Of a stretch of DNA of 64,000 bases, positions 12,005-20,997 are shown piece by piece. Each line of letters starts with the position of its first letter. Position 1 is the stretch's first letter. The stretch is taken from contig NZ_JAKRFN010000019.1 in the NCBI RefSeq assembly GCF_022348085.1, forward strand, positions 60,235-124,234, written 5' to 3'. The position numbers were made by a program, and so were the translations under genes. Source of the stretch: Mycobacterium sp. PSTR-4-N (GTDB lineage Bacteria; Actinomycetota; Actinomycetes; Mycobacteriales; Mycobacteriaceae). Under the pieces are notes generated by a model. The model was not told the DNA's origin. It searched no databases and saw nothing but the letters and a program-made list of their open reading frames with translations.

Positions 12005-12766
12005 TCAGCGATCCAGAACGTCGCGTACGGCCGATTTGATCAATGACGTGTGCAGCGTGATGGCCAACGCCGCGACTTCCCGTGCGAGGTCGTCGGCGCG
12101 GTCACGGGCGCCGGCCTTACCTGCCTTGACCACCGGGCCCGCGATCTGGGCGATCAGGTCCGATTGCCGGTCGGCCGCGGACCGAAAGGCCCTCAGGTGC
12201 CGTGGCTCCACGCCGTAATCGGCCAGCGCGCGAGCGCACTGCGCGATCACCACCGAGTGCTCGTCGAAGAAGACGGTGCCCGCACCCTTGAAGATCGGCG
12301 TGATCACGCCCGACTTCACCAGCGAGGTGAGCAGCTCGTCGCTCACACCGGACCGTTCCAGCAGGGTGTCCCGGCTCAACCGCGCCTGCGCCGGCGCAGC
12401 CGGGGCGCCGTAATGGTCAGCGTCGTGCTCGCCGTCCGTCGCTCCCACCGGCGTCAGTCGCGTCGCGTACGCCGACGGGCTGTGCGGCAGTTCGCCATCG
12501 GGCTGCGCGTCGAGTTGTGCCTTGATGACCTTCAGCGGCAGGTAGTGATCGCGCTGCGCGGTCAGGATGAATCGCAGCCGCGCACAGTCGTATGCGGTGA
12601 ACCGGCGGTAACCGGACGCCGTGCGCTGCGGGGTCACCAGACCCTCCGCTTCCAGGAAGCGGATCTTGCTGATCGTGACGTCCGGGAAGTCCGCCCGCAA
12701 CGTGTCGAGCACGACCCCGATCGACATCCCGGGCAGTGCCTGCCCCGAGGCCTCGGGTTGGGTCAT
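12005..12766 (-). CDS. MerR-family regulator (Rv1828-like)
   Basis: 253 residues with an N-terminal MerR winged helix (about 14-85: IGVVLDTLRADFPDVTISKIRFLEAEGL, then YRRFTAYDCARLRFIL) and a helical C-terminal half that ends RDRADDLAREVAALAITLHTSLIKSAVRDVL, nearly identical to Rv1828. A variable linker rich in Pro/Ala separates the halves. It lies directly downstream of garA and gcvH. This is the second MerR-type gene in the cluster; the two share only fold-level similarity. Confidence 0.94.
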   Translation of the reverse strand: MTQPEASGQALPGMSIGVVLDTLRADFPDVTISKIRFLEAEGLVTPQRTASGYRRFTAYDCARLRFILTAQRDHYLPLKVIKAQLDAQPDGELPHSPSAYATRLTPVGATDGEHDADHYGAPAAPAQARLSRDTLLERSGVSDELLTSLVKSGVITPIFKGAGTVFFDEHSVVIAQCARALADYGVEPRHLRAFRSAADRQSDLIAQIAGPVVKAGKAGARDRADDLAREVAALAITLHTSLIKSAVRDVLDR

Positions 12767-12803
12767 CGCTGGTCGTCGCGATCGAGAAGAAGGTCAGTCC
12801 GGG

Positions 12804-13274
12804 TCAGCCGGCGCTGCCGTCGTCGTCCTTGGGTCCGGTCAGGAACACCAGGCGGAACTTGCCGATCTGCACCTCGTCGCCGTTGGACAGCACGGCCGAG
12901 TCGACGGGCTCACGGTTGACGTAGGTGCCGTTGAGGCTGCCGACGTCGACGACCTGGAACTCGCCGCTCTCGAGGCGGAACTCGGCATGCCGCCGGCTGA
13001 CCGTGACGTCGTCGAGGAAGATGTCGCTGTCGGGGTGGCGGCCCGCCGAGGTGGTGGGCTGGTCGAGCAGGAAGCGCGAGCCGGCGTTGGGTCCACGCTT
13101 GACCACCAGCAACGCCGACCCGACGGGCAGGCCCTCCACGCCGGAGACTGCGCTCTCGCCGCCTGCGGCGGGCGGAGCGTCGAGCTCGTTGAGGAAGTCG
13201 GCGCGGAACACCGATGTCGTTTCCACGGTGACTTCGTCAGAGTCGGCCCCCGATGTGAAGTCTTTTTCCGTCAC
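12804..13274 (-). CDS. garA: FHA-domain glycogen accumulation regulator GarA
   Basis: 156 residues from a GTG at 13274, preceded by GAGGAG; an upstream in-frame extension has no counterpart in GarA. The N-terminal tail contains the VETTS phosphothreonine motif (Thr19/Thr20 here), the known target of PknG and PknB, followed by an FHA domain (GRHPDSDIF, TVSRRHAEF, GSLNGTYVN). In mycobacteria unphosphorylated GarA binds and inhibits 2-oxoglutarate dehydrogenase and NAD-glutamate dehydrogenase and activates glutamate synthase; phosphorylation turns it off by self-binding. All these residues are present, so function is very probably kept. Confidence 0.97.
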   Translation of the reverse strand: MTEKDFTSGADSDEVTVETTSVFRADFLNELDAPPAAGGESAVSGVEGLPVGSALLVVKRGPNAGSRFLLDQPTTSAGRHPDSDIFLDDVTVSRRHAEFRLESGEFQVVDVGSLNGTYVNREPVDSAVLSNGDEVQIGKFRLVFLTGPKDDDGSAG

Positions 13275-13420
13275 CCGCTGCTCCTCACTGGCTGCTGTGG
13301 CGATCTCCGGCCGGGACCTCCAGCGCTCTCGCCGCTGGTGTCGACCGTACCGCGCAGCGGACCCCATTGGGTCCACCACGGCCGGATCCGCTTACTGGTC
13401 GACTGCGACCCTAACAACCC

Positions 13421-13816
13421 TCAGTCGGTCACGTGGCCGCGGTAGGCCTCCGCGTCGAGCAGGGCCGCCAGCGCGGTCTGCAGCGACTCGCCGTCTGCCT
13501 GCAGTTCCACCAGCCAGCCGTCGCCGTACGGGTCGGAGTTGACCAGTTGCGGGTTGGCGTCCAGATCGGTGTTGACCGCAACGACTTTCGCGGTGACGGG
13601 TGCGTAGAGGTCCGACACCGACTTGGTCGACTCGACCTCACCGAAGGACTCCCCCGCGGCGATCTCCGCGCCGACGTCGGGCAGCTGGACGAACACCACG
13701 TCGCCGAGCGCCGACTGCGCGAAATCGGTGATACCGACGCGCACCGTGTCGTCACCTGTCTTCGCCACCCACTCGTGCTCTTCGGTGTAGGACAGGTCGG
13801 CGGGGATCTCGGTCAC
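13421..13816 (-). CDS. gcvH: Glycine cleavage system H protein
   Basis: 131 residues, the usual size. The lipoyl-lysine is Lys65 in the VESTKSVSDLYAP motif. GcvH carries the aminomethyl group from GcvP to the T-protein and passes electrons to lipoamide dehydrogenase. The start is a GTG. It lies upstream of garA on the same strand, linking glycine breakdown with nitrogen and TCA control as in M. tuberculosis Rv1826-Rv1827. No riboswitch is visible in the short gap before it; one precedes gcvP only. Confidence 0.97.
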   Translation of the reverse strand: MTEIPADLSYTEEHEWVAKTGDDTVRVGITDFAQSALGDVVFVQLPDVGAEIAAGESFGEVESTKSVSDLYAPVTAKVVAVNTDLDANPQLVNSDPYGDGWLVELQADGESLQTALAALLDAEAYRGHVTD

Positions 13817-13855
13817 TGTGCTCCTCGATTGTTCACGCGACCTCCCGTGGTCGCG

Positions 13856-14674
13856 TCACTTGACGGGCTGAGCGTATTGGCGGGGTTTCGGTTGCCGCAA
13901 GGCGGTGACGTCGACCCGGTCGGACTGTTGTATCACCATCGATCCGCCGACGCGTTCGATGCTGTCCATCGCGCCGCCGGGAATGTTCATCGCCGCCGCG
14001 AGCGTCGGCGGATCGCCAATGGCGACAACCGAATACGTCGGATTGAGCGTGGTGGAGTCGACCACCAGCGCGCCCGCCGAACCGACGACCCAGGTGTCGA
14101 CCCCGACGCGCACCGCCGTCTGCCCGCCGCCTGCGGTCGCGCCGCGGATCTCCATGGCCTCGGCGCCTGCGGCACGCAACTCGTTGATGACGTCGAGCAT
14201 GGTCTCGGCGGCCACGCCCTTCGACGGATCGGCGATGGTGAGCGTGACGCCCGGACCCGTCGCGGGCACGGTTCCGATCAGGATCGACAGCGCCGCGAGC
14301 CGGGCGCGGGCGTTCTCGATCGCCGCCTGGTCGCTGCTGCCGGAGGCCTGCAGCTCTGACAGCGTGCGCTGCAGATCGGTGACCTCGGAGTTCAGCGCGG
14401 CTTCGCGCTGCTGCAGGGAATCCAGCAGCACCAGCAGGTCGGCGGGCCGGGCCGTGTCGAGTGCGTCGCCGGAGTCGGTCTGGCGGACCTGGGTGGCGAT
14501 CGCGATGCCGAGCACCAGGCACAGCAGCACCGCCAGCACGCCGAACACGCCGCTGCGTGGTCTGTTCGGCGATGTGAGGCGCAGCCGGCCCCACGCCGAG
14601 GCCTGCTCGGCGGGCGGCATCTCGTGCCGGCCGTGATGGTCGGCCGGGGGTTCCGGCTTCTCCGGATCGGTCAT
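13856..14674 (-). CDS. DUF881 membrane-anchored protein (Rv1825-like)
   Basis: 272 residues: a short Pro/Glu-rich cytoplasmic tail, one membrane segment at about 41-62, a coiled-coil stretch (LVLLDSLQQREAALNSEVTDLQRTL) and a DUF881 domain. It starts one base after the stop of the small basic protein gene, so translation is linked. Two DUF881 proteins flank that gene, an arrangement kept in M. tuberculosis (Rv1825-Rv1823). DUF881 proteins resemble divisome proteins with short coiled coils, but the role is unproven. Confidence 0.92.
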   Translation of the reverse strand: MTDPEKPEPPADHHGRHEMPPAEQASAWGRLRLTSPNRPRSGVFGVLAVLLCLVLGIAIATQVRQTDSGDALDTARPADLLVLLDSLQQREAALNSEVTDLQRTLSELQASGSSDQAAIENARARLAALSILIGTVPATGPGVTLTIADPSKGVAAETMLDVINELRAAGAEAMEIRGATAGGGQTAVRVGVDTWVVGSAGALVVDSTTLNPTYSVVAIGDPPTLAAAMNIPGGAMDSIERVGGSMVIQQSDRVDVTALRQPKPRQYAQPVK

Positions 14675-14675
14675 G

Positions 14676-15008
14676 TCAGGCTCCGAACAGCCGGCGCCGC
14701 AACGCCGCGGCGTTGCCGAAGATCCTGATGCCCAGGACCACGATGATCGCGGTGGACAGCTGCGTCCCCACGCCGAGCTGATCGCCGACGTAGACGATCA
14801 GCGCGGCCACCAGGACGTTGAAGACGAACGACACCACGAACACCTTGGCGTCGAAGATGTTCTCCAGGTAGGCGCGTAACCCGCCGAACACGGCGTCGAG
14901 CGCGGCGACGACCGCGATGGGCAGGTAGGGCTGGATCACCTCGGGCACGCTGGGGTGGAACACGACACCGATCACGATGCCGATGACCAGGGCGACGATT
15001 CCGATCAC
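14676..15008 (-). CDS. Small basic membrane protein (DUF1290, Rv1824-like)
   Basis: 110 residues, almost entirely hydrophobic, with three predicted membrane helices and a basic C-terminus (RRRLFGA). It matches the DUF1290 'small basic protein' family, which in many Gram-positive bacteria sits beside division genes and DUF881 genes. GTG start at 15008. The start overlaps the end of the preceding DUF881 gene, so the three genes form one translational unit. Confidence 0.92.
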   Translation of the reverse strand: MIGIVALVIGIVIGVVFHPSVPEVIQPYLPIAVVAALDAVFGGLRAYLENIFDAKVFVVSFVFNVLVAALIVYVGDQLGVGTQLSTAIIVVLGIRIFGNAAALRRRLFGA

Positions 15009-15883
15009 TGCAGTCCTTTGGCGAAGGTCAGGTCTCGCACGGAGCCGGCGGGCAGGGTCAGGCCGTCACCGGCGGTCACGGTCACGCCCACGCCGTAGGA
15101 GGCCTCGAGCAGCCGCAGGCGCTGCAGGCCCGAACTGCGGTCGAAGGCGTCGGCCATCCCGTGCGGCGGGCCGACGGCGACGACGGCGTAGGGGCTGCTG
15201 ATGGGTTGATTGTCGACCAGGATGCCGCCCCCCGCTTGGCGGATCGTCACGTTGGGCCCGATGCGCACACCGCCGACCGAGATCGCTTCGGCTCCCGCCA
15301 GCCACAGTGAGTTGACCACCAGCTGCAGGTCCCGGTCGAGGATGACCTGCCTGCTGCCCTCGACCCGCTGCGTGGCCACGTCGGTCAGATCGCGGGTGAC
15401 GCCGGGATCGGTGACGGTGACGGTCAGGCCGGGCCCGATGACCGGGGTGGCGGCCGCGGCGAAGCTCGCCTCGTCGAGCTGGCTGAGCAGCTGCCGGCCC
15501 GTCGCGTCGCCGGCGAGGCGGCTGCGCCGCAGTGCATCCGCGGAGGCGGCGAGGCTGTTGCGCTGCGCGGTCAGCGCGTCGGTGGCGGCTTCGGCGGCGC
15601 GCACGCTGGCGACCAGGACCTGCTGGGATTCGCGCACGCCGGGCGCCGTCGCGCGCGCCTGCGACCACGCCAGCGCGAACACCGTGGCGACCAGCGCCGC
15701 CGCGACCAGCTGCCACCACCGGTCGGTGCGCCCGCGCGGCGACTGCGCGGCCGCGGCATAGCCCGGGTCGAGATGCTCGGACAGCAGGGAGCGCAGCAGC
15801 GACGGCACCGGGATCAGCGTCGGCGCCCCCGCCCGGTGCGCGTTGCGCCCCGACGACGGGTCGAAGCCGCCCAGCTGGGTCAC
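15005..15883 (-). CDS. DUF881 membrane-anchored protein (Rv1823-like)
   Basis: 292 residues from a GTG at 15883 whose bases overlap the pgsA2 stop (GTGA). A longer open frame reaches into pgsA2 but is its out-of-frame shadow. The protein has one membrane segment at about 57-74, a coiled coil (VRAAEAATDALTAQRNSL) and the DUF881 domain. It is a diverged paralog of the 13856-14674 gene, sharing the order GPGLTVTVTDP, LVVNSLWLAGAEAISVGGVRI and PYAVVAVGPP. Confidence 0.92.
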   Translation of the reverse strand: MTQLGGFDPSSGRNAHRAGAPTLIPVPSLLRSLLSEHLDPGYAAAAQSPRGRTDRWWQLVAAALVATVFALAWSQARATAPGVRESQQVLVASVRAAEAATDALTAQRNSLAASADALRRSRLAGDATGRQLLSQLDEASFAAAATPVIGPGLTVTVTDPGVTRDLTDVATQRVEGSRQVILDRDLQLVVNSLWLAGAEAISVGGVRIGPNVTIRQAGGGILVDNQPISSPYAVVAVGPPHGMADAFDRSSGLQRLRLLEASYGVGVTVTAGDGLTLPAGSVRDLTFAKGLQ

Positions 15884-16515
15884 GACGCCCGCACCCCGGT
15901 CCCCCCGGGCCTCGAGGTCGGCATGGACCGCACGACCATGCCGACCTGGATGAGGTAGAGCACCCCCGACCACAGGTACATCGCCGTGCCCCAGATCACG
16001 AAACCCCACCCGAACGCCAGCACCGGCGGCTGCCAGCCCGCATCGCCCTGGCCGAGGAGAACCAGCGGTAGGCCGGACATCAGCGCGAACGTCGCCGCCT
16101 TGCCGATGTAGGTGACCGGCAGTGCGGTCAGCCCGCGGCTGCGCAGCAGTGGCAGCGTCGTCGCGAGCACGACGTCGCGGCCCAGCAGCGTGAGCACCAG
16201 CCACCACGGCACGATCCCGGCCAGTGCCAGCGCGATCGGGATCACGACCATGTAGATGCGGTCCACGGCAGGATCGAGCAGAGCGCCCAGCCGCGAGGAC
16301 TGGTTGTCGAACAGCCGGGCGATCTTGCCGTCGGCCCAGTCCGACGCGCCGCTGAACATCAGCACCGCCACCGCCCAGCCGGTCTGGTGGGTGACCAGCA
16401 GCAGCACCAGGAACACCGGAACCAGGACGAGCCGCAGCACCGACAACACGTTCGGGATCGTCAGCACCCGGTCGCGCGGTGCCGGGGTGTCCCCCGGTTC
16501 GGACCCGCGAGCCAT
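15880..16515 (-). CDS. pgsA2: CDP-alcohol phosphatidyltransferase PgsA2
   Basis: 211 residues with several membrane helices and the full CDP-alcohol phosphotransferase motif: Asp59, Asp62-Gly63, Ala66-Arg67, Gly77, Asp81, Asp85. These residues bind metal and CDP-diacylglycerol. It resembles M. tuberculosis Rv1822 (pgsA2), annotated as a phosphatidylglycerophosphate or cardiolipin-type synthase; the exact alcohol acceptor is not certain. It lies 9 bp after secA2 and overlaps the next gene. Confidence 0.93.
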   Translation of the reverse strand: MARGSEPGDTPAPRDRVLTIPNVLSVLRLVLVPVFLVLLLVTHQTGWAVAVLMFSGASDWADGKIARLFDNQSSRLGALLDPAVDRIYMVVIPIALALAGIVPWWLVLTLLGRDVVLATTLPLLRSRGLTALPVTYIGKAATFALMSGLPLVLLGQGDAGWQPPVLAFGWGFVIWGTAMYLWSGVLYLIQVGMVVRSMPTSRPGGTGVRAS

Positions 16516-16524
16516 GCGTAGAAC

Positions 16525-18909
16525 CTAGCGGAACACCCCGGGCAGGCTCAGCGCCGACAGGGTGTCGTCGTTGAGCGGGTTGTCGTGCACCATGTACGTC
16601 CACGTCGATGTCGGGCGCGCCAGCTTGGACAGATCCACCCCGGGCTCGTCCTCGATGGACGGCGCGGTGTCGAAGGTCTGCTGGGCGGCCTCGATCGCGT
16701 CGGCGGCCAGCGACCCGAACGCATCGACGGCGAGGCGGTGGAATTCGTCGAGCGGGTTCTGCCGCCCCAGCGCGCGCAGGTGGATGCTCTCCCGGATGTC
16801 GGCCAGGTAGGCCAGGTGATCGGCCCAGCCGCGGTCGAGGTGGTAGAGCATGATCAGCCGGCAGATCTTGGTCAGCTTCTCCTCGCCGCCCTCACCCAGC
16901 TCCTCCAGCAGGCTCTCGTAGCGCTGCGGGGACAGCGCGGCGAGTTCTTCGCGCGCGGTCTCGGTGCGCAGCAACGCATCTCGGCGTTCGACGAGGATCG
17001 CGCGCTGCTGGGCGATCAGCTGGTTGTAGCGCCAGGTGTTGGCGTGCACGTCGAGCAGCCGGCCCTCGGCGACGCGCTGGGCGTGTTCGAGCAGGGTCGC
17101 GGCCTTCGGGCTGAGCACCTTGCCGTCCGAGTCGCACTCCAGCGGCAACTTGCCCGCGTCGAGGTGCGAGACCACCACGTCGTCCTCCCAGCTGGAGAAG
17201 AACACGGTGGAGCCGGGATCGCCCTGGCGTCCGGCGCGCCCGCGCAGCTGGTTGTCCAGCCGCTCGGTGTGGTGCCGCCCGGTGCCGATGACGTGCAGCC
17301 CGCCCAGTTCGGCGACGGCATCGTGGTTCTTCTCGTCGGAACCGCCCAGCCGGATGTCGGTGCCTCGGCCGGCCATCTGCGTCGACACCGTGACCGCACC
17401 GAGCTGGCCGGCCTCGGCGATGACGGCGGCCTCCTCCTCGTCGTTCTTGGCGTTCAGCACGACCGCGGGGATGCCGGCCTTGACCAGCCGCCGGTGCAGG
17501 TCCTCGGATTCGGCGACGTCGCGGGTGCCGACCAGGATGGGCTGGCCGCTCTCGTGGATCTCGGTGATGTGTTCGAGCACCGCGTCGTTGCGCGCCGCGG
17601 CGGTGACGTACACGCGGTCGGGTTCGTCCTCGCGGATGTTGGGGGTGTTCGGTGGGATCGGCGAGACGCCGAGCTTGTAGAACTGCCGCAGCTGTTCACC
17701 GGCGGCCAGCGCGGTGCCGGTCATCCCGCACACCGTCGGGTAGCGGTTGATCAGCGCCTGCACGGTGATGGTGTCGAGCACCTCGCCGGTCTCGGTGGTC
17801 TCGATGCCTTCTTTGGCCTCGACCGCGGCCTGCAGCCCGTCGGGCCAGCGCTGCAGCGTCGCGATGCGGCCGCGGGAGGCGTTGATCAGGTGCACGGCGT
17901 TGTCGCGGACGATGTAGTGCACGTCGCGCTGCAACAGCACGTGCGCGTGCAGCGCGACGTTGATCTCGGTGAGTGTCGTGGCGACGTGTTCCTCGGAGTA
18001 CAGGTCGATGCCGCCGAGCTTGGCCTCGATCTTCTGCGCGCCCGATTCGGTGAGGTGGACGTTGCGGCCCTCGGCGTCGGTGGCCCAGTCGACGCCGTCG
18101 GTGAGCTCGCCGACGTACCGGATCAGGTCCAGGCGCGGGGCCTCACGATGGCTGGTGCCGGCCAGCACCAGCGGCACCAATGCCTCGTCGACGAGGACGG
18201 AGTCGGCCTCGTCGATCAGCGCGACGTCGGGGTTCGGGGACACCAAATCGGCGACGTCGGTGACCAACTGGTCGCGCAGCACGTCGAAGCCGATCTCGTT
18301 GACCGAGGCGTAGGTGACGTTGCACTGATAGGCGGCGCGCCGTTCGTCGGCGGTGGAGTCGGCGGTGATCCAGCCGACGGTCAGTCCCATGGCCTCGATC
18401 AGCGGCGCCATCCACTCGGCGTCGCGGCGGGCCAGGTAGTCGTTGATCGTGATGACGTGCACGCTGCGGCCGGCCAACGCGTAACCGGCGGCGGCGATCG
18501 CGCCGGAGAGCGTCTTGCCTTCGCCGGTGGCCATCTCGACGACGTCGCCGGCCAGCATCCGCTGCGCGCCGAGCAGCTGCACATCGAAGGCGCGCAGGCC
18601 GGTGGCGCGTTCGGAGGCCTCCCGCGCGATCGCGAGGAACTGCGGGATGTCGGCCGAATCGGCGAGATCCTCGAGCTGCAACAGCGTGGCCGCCTTGGTC
18701 AGCTTCTCGTCGTCGAGATCGGCGGCCTTGGCGTCGAAATCGGCAGCCGCCCGGACCTGGTCCATCGAGCGGCTCTGGTTGCGATCCGTGCTGGCTCCCA
18801 GGAGCTTCCAGAAGCGTCCCGACAAGCGTCCGCTCGGCTTCTTCGACGGTGCCGTGTCCTTGGCAGCATCGGCGGCCGGGGACGACGTCTTCGATGAGGT
18901 GCGTGCCAC
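16525..18909 (-). CDS. secA2: Accessory protein translocase ATPase SecA2
   Basis: 794 residues from a GTG at 18909; the open frame continues upstream without coding character. Walker A is MATGEGKT at 126-133 (Lys132), DEAD is DEAD at 233-236, and the second RecA domain has MAGRGTDIRLGG. It is shorter than housekeeping SecA and lacks the C-terminal linker, as in M. tuberculosis SecA2 (808 residues). SecA2 drives export of a subset of proteins, some without signal peptides. The ilvG gene that follows in M. tuberculosis is absent here. Confidence 0.96.
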   Translation of the reverse strand: MARTSSKTSSPAADAAKDTAPSKKPSGRLSGRFWKLLGASTDRNQSRSMDQVRAAADFDAKAADLDDEKLTKAATLLQLEDLADSADIPQFLAIAREASERATGLRAFDVQLLGAQRMLAGDVVEMATGEGKTLSGAIAAAGYALAGRSVHVITINDYLARRDAEWMAPLIEAMGLTVGWITADSTADERRAAYQCNVTYASVNEIGFDVLRDQLVTDVADLVSPNPDVALIDEADSVLVDEALVPLVLAGTSHREAPRLDLIRYVGELTDGVDWATDAEGRNVHLTESGAQKIEAKLGGIDLYSEEHVATTLTEINVALHAHVLLQRDVHYIVRDNAVHLINASRGRIATLQRWPDGLQAAVEAKEGIETTETGEVLDTITVQALINRYPTVCGMTGTALAAGEQLRQFYKLGVSPIPPNTPNIREDEPDRVYVTAAARNDAVLEHITEIHESGQPILVGTRDVAESEDLHRRLVKAGIPAVVLNAKNDEEEAAVIAEAGQLGAVTVSTQMAGRGTDIRLGGSDEKNHDAVAELGGLHVIGTGRHHTERLDNQLRGRAGRQGDPGSTVFFSSWEDDVVVSHLDAGKLPLECDSDGKVLSPKAATLLEHAQRVAEGRLLDVHANTWRYNQLIAQQRAILVERRDALLRTETAREELAALSPQRYESLLEELGEGGEEKLTKICRLIMLYHLDRGWADHLAYLADIRESIHLRALGRQNPLDEFHRLAVDAFGSLAADAIEAAQQTFDTAPSIEDEPGVDLSKLARPTSTWTYMVHDNPLNDDTLSALSLPGVFR

Positions 18910-19056
18910 ATGATCACGGTACGCGGGAGCCCTCGGATTCCCCGTCGTGACTCCCGCCCACCCGCAGATCCCCGGTGCGCGCGGCGTGCGCGACGACGCC
19001 GCCGGCCTGCGGTAGCTTCGCCGCAGACCGGGCCGTGCGGAAGGGGGGCGCGCACC

Positions 19057-20952
19057 GTGGACACCGACACGTTCGTGCCGACGCTGGACTGGAGCCGCGA
19101 ATGGCTCAATTCGGCGATCTGGGTGGCGACGACGTTCGTGGTGACCGCGCTGTGCCTGGTGGCGGTGCTCGTCATGCTGGGCCGCTTCACCGAGTGGGGG
19201 CGTCAGTTCTGGCGTGTCACCCGCGGGTACTTCACCGGCCCCGGCAGCGGGAAAGTCTGGGCGGTGGTGGCGCTGCTGCTGCTGTCGGTGATCATCTCGG
19301 TCCGCATCAACGTGCTGCTGACCTACTACGTCAACGACTTGTTCACCGCATTGCAGATCGCGTTCTCCTCGGGCCCGGACCGGTCCAGCGGCATCGCCGG
19401 ATTCTGGGCGACGATGGTGGTCTTCGCCGTGCTCGCCGCGTGCTACATCGTGCGCCTCCTGCTCGACATGTACGTCACGCAGCGGTTCATCATGCGGTGG
19501 CGAATCTGGTTGAGCAGGAAGTTCATCGACGGCTGGCTGGGTGAGCTGGCCTACTACCGGGCGCAGTTCGGCAGCCGGCCGATCGACAACCCCGATCAGC
19601 GCATCCAGCAGGACGTCGACGTGTTCACCACCGGGGTCGGCGGGGACACCAACAATCCGATGTTCACCTCGGGCAACACTCTGCTGTTCGGCGCCGTGGA
19701 GGCCGTTCTGTCGGTGCTGTCGTTCGGGGTGATCCTGTGGCAGCTGTCCGAGCCGCTGACCGTGGGCGGGCTGACACTGCAGCGTGCCCTGTTCTGGATC
19801 GTGCTGGTCTACGTGCTGGTGGCCACCCTCGTCGCCTTCGCGATCGGGCGCCCGCTGATCCGCTTGAACTACGTGAACGAGTTGCGCAACGCGGGCTTCC
19901 GGTACGCGCTGGTGCGGGTGCGGGACGGGGGCGCGGCGATCGGGCTCTACCGAGGCGAAGCCGCCGAACGCACCGTGCTGGGCCGGCGCCTGGACGCGGT
20001 GATGGACAACTACCGGCACTGGTTGAACCGGATGATGCTGTTCTTCGGCTGGAACGTGTCGATGAGCCAGGCGATCAACCCGCTGCCGTGGCTCGTGCAG
20101 GCCCAGGGTCTGTTCGCGCAACGCATCTCGTTCGGCGGTGTGTGGCAGTCGTCGAACGCGTTCGCCGCGATCCACGACAATCTGTCGTTCTTCCGCAACG
20201 CCTACGACCAGTTCGCCAGCTACCGCGCGGCCATCATCCGGCTCGACGGGCTGGCCGACCAGAACGCCCGGGCGGGCAGGTTCACGCCGGTGTGCCCGTC
20301 GGACTCCCCCGACGGTCGCGTGGAGGTGTCGGGGGTCGCGGTACGCCGGCCCGACGGCAGCCCGCTGCTGCACCCGCTCGACGTCGCCCTCGAACCCGGG
20401 GAGTCACTGGTCGTCACGGGGCCGTCGGGCATCGGCAAGTCGCTGCTGATGGCGAGCCTGGCCGGGGTGTGGCCCTACGCCTCGGGCGAGGTACGCCTTC
20501 CCGGTGGACGCGACGGGGTGATGTTCGTCCCACAGCTGCCCTACCTGCCGTTGGGTGAGCTGCGCACCGTGGTGGCCTATCCCCAGTCGCCGGACACCTT
20601 CGACGACGCCGCCATGCAGGCGGCGCTGCGCGATGTGGCGTTGCCGCACTTGATGATCCGCCTCGCCGAGGCCCAGGACTGGGCCAAGGTGCTCTCGGTC
20701 GGCGAGCAGCAGCGCATCGCGTTCGCCCGGGTCCTGTTGGCTCAGCCGCGGGCGGTGTTCCTCGACGAGTCCACCTCTGCGCTGGACGAGGGACTCGAGG
20801 AGATGCTCTACCGCCTGATACGGGAGCGCCTGCCGGACACCATCGTGGTCAGCGTGAGTCACCGTGCCACCGTCCACCCGATGCACGATCGCCGGCTTTC
20901 CCTGCTCGGCGACGGTGAGTGGCGGCTGGAGCGACTCGCACCATCGGGTTGA
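19057..20952 (+). CDS. BacA/SbmA-type ABC transporter, first paralog
   Basis: 631 residues from a GTG at 19057 after a GGAAGGGGGG ribosome site. An N-terminal membrane domain (about 1-380, SbmA/BacA-like, with IDNPDQRIQQDVDVFTT) is fused to an ATPase domain: Walker A GPSGIGKS with Lys461, signature LSVGEQQ, Walker B AVFLDESTSALDEG. The family includes M. tuberculosis Rv1819c, an importer of peptides, bleomycin and cobalamin. This copy is the more diverged of the tandem pair: the signature is LSVGEQQ rather than LSPGEQQ and Walker A ends KSLL rather than KTTLL. Divergent from secA2. Confidence 0.92.
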   Translation: MDTDTFVPTLDWSREWLNSAIWVATTFVVTALCLVAVLVMLGRFTEWGRQFWRVTRGYFTGPGSGKVWAVVALLLLSVIISVRINVLLTYYVNDLFTALQIAFSSGPDRSSGIAGFWATMVVFAVLAACYIVRLLLDMYVTQRFIMRWRIWLSRKFIDGWLGELAYYRAQFGSRPIDNPDQRIQQDVDVFTTGVGGDTNNPMFTSGNTLLFGAVEAVLSVLSFGVILWQLSEPLTVGGLTLQRALFWIVLVYVLVATLVAFAIGRPLIRLNYVNELRNAGFRYALVRVRDGGAAIGLYRGEAAERTVLGRRLDAVMDNYRHWLNRMMLFFGWNVSMSQAINPLPWLVQAQGLFAQRISFGGVWQSSNAFAAIHDNLSFFRNAYDQFASYRAAIIRLDGLADQNARAGRFTPVCPSDSPDGRVEVSGVAVRRPDGSPLLHPLDVALEPGESLVVTGPSGIGKSLLMASLAGVWPYASGEVRLPGGRDGVMFVPQLPYLPLGELRTVVAYPQSPDTFDDAAMQAALRDVALPHLMIRLAEAQDWAKVLSVGEQQRIAFARVLLAQPRAVFLDESTSALDEGLEEMLYRLIRERLPDTIVVSVSHRATVHPMHDRRLSLLGDGEWRLERLAPSG

Positions 20953-20997
20953 CGGCTCCGCAACGCCCCCAGCAGTTTCGCGCGGTACCTTGCCCGC

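Noticed and set aside
18912..20373. N-terminal extension of secA2 to a 1282-residue protein
   Set aside because: The extra part is antisense to the ABC transporter gene; SecA2 proteins begin where the GTG at 18909 lies.
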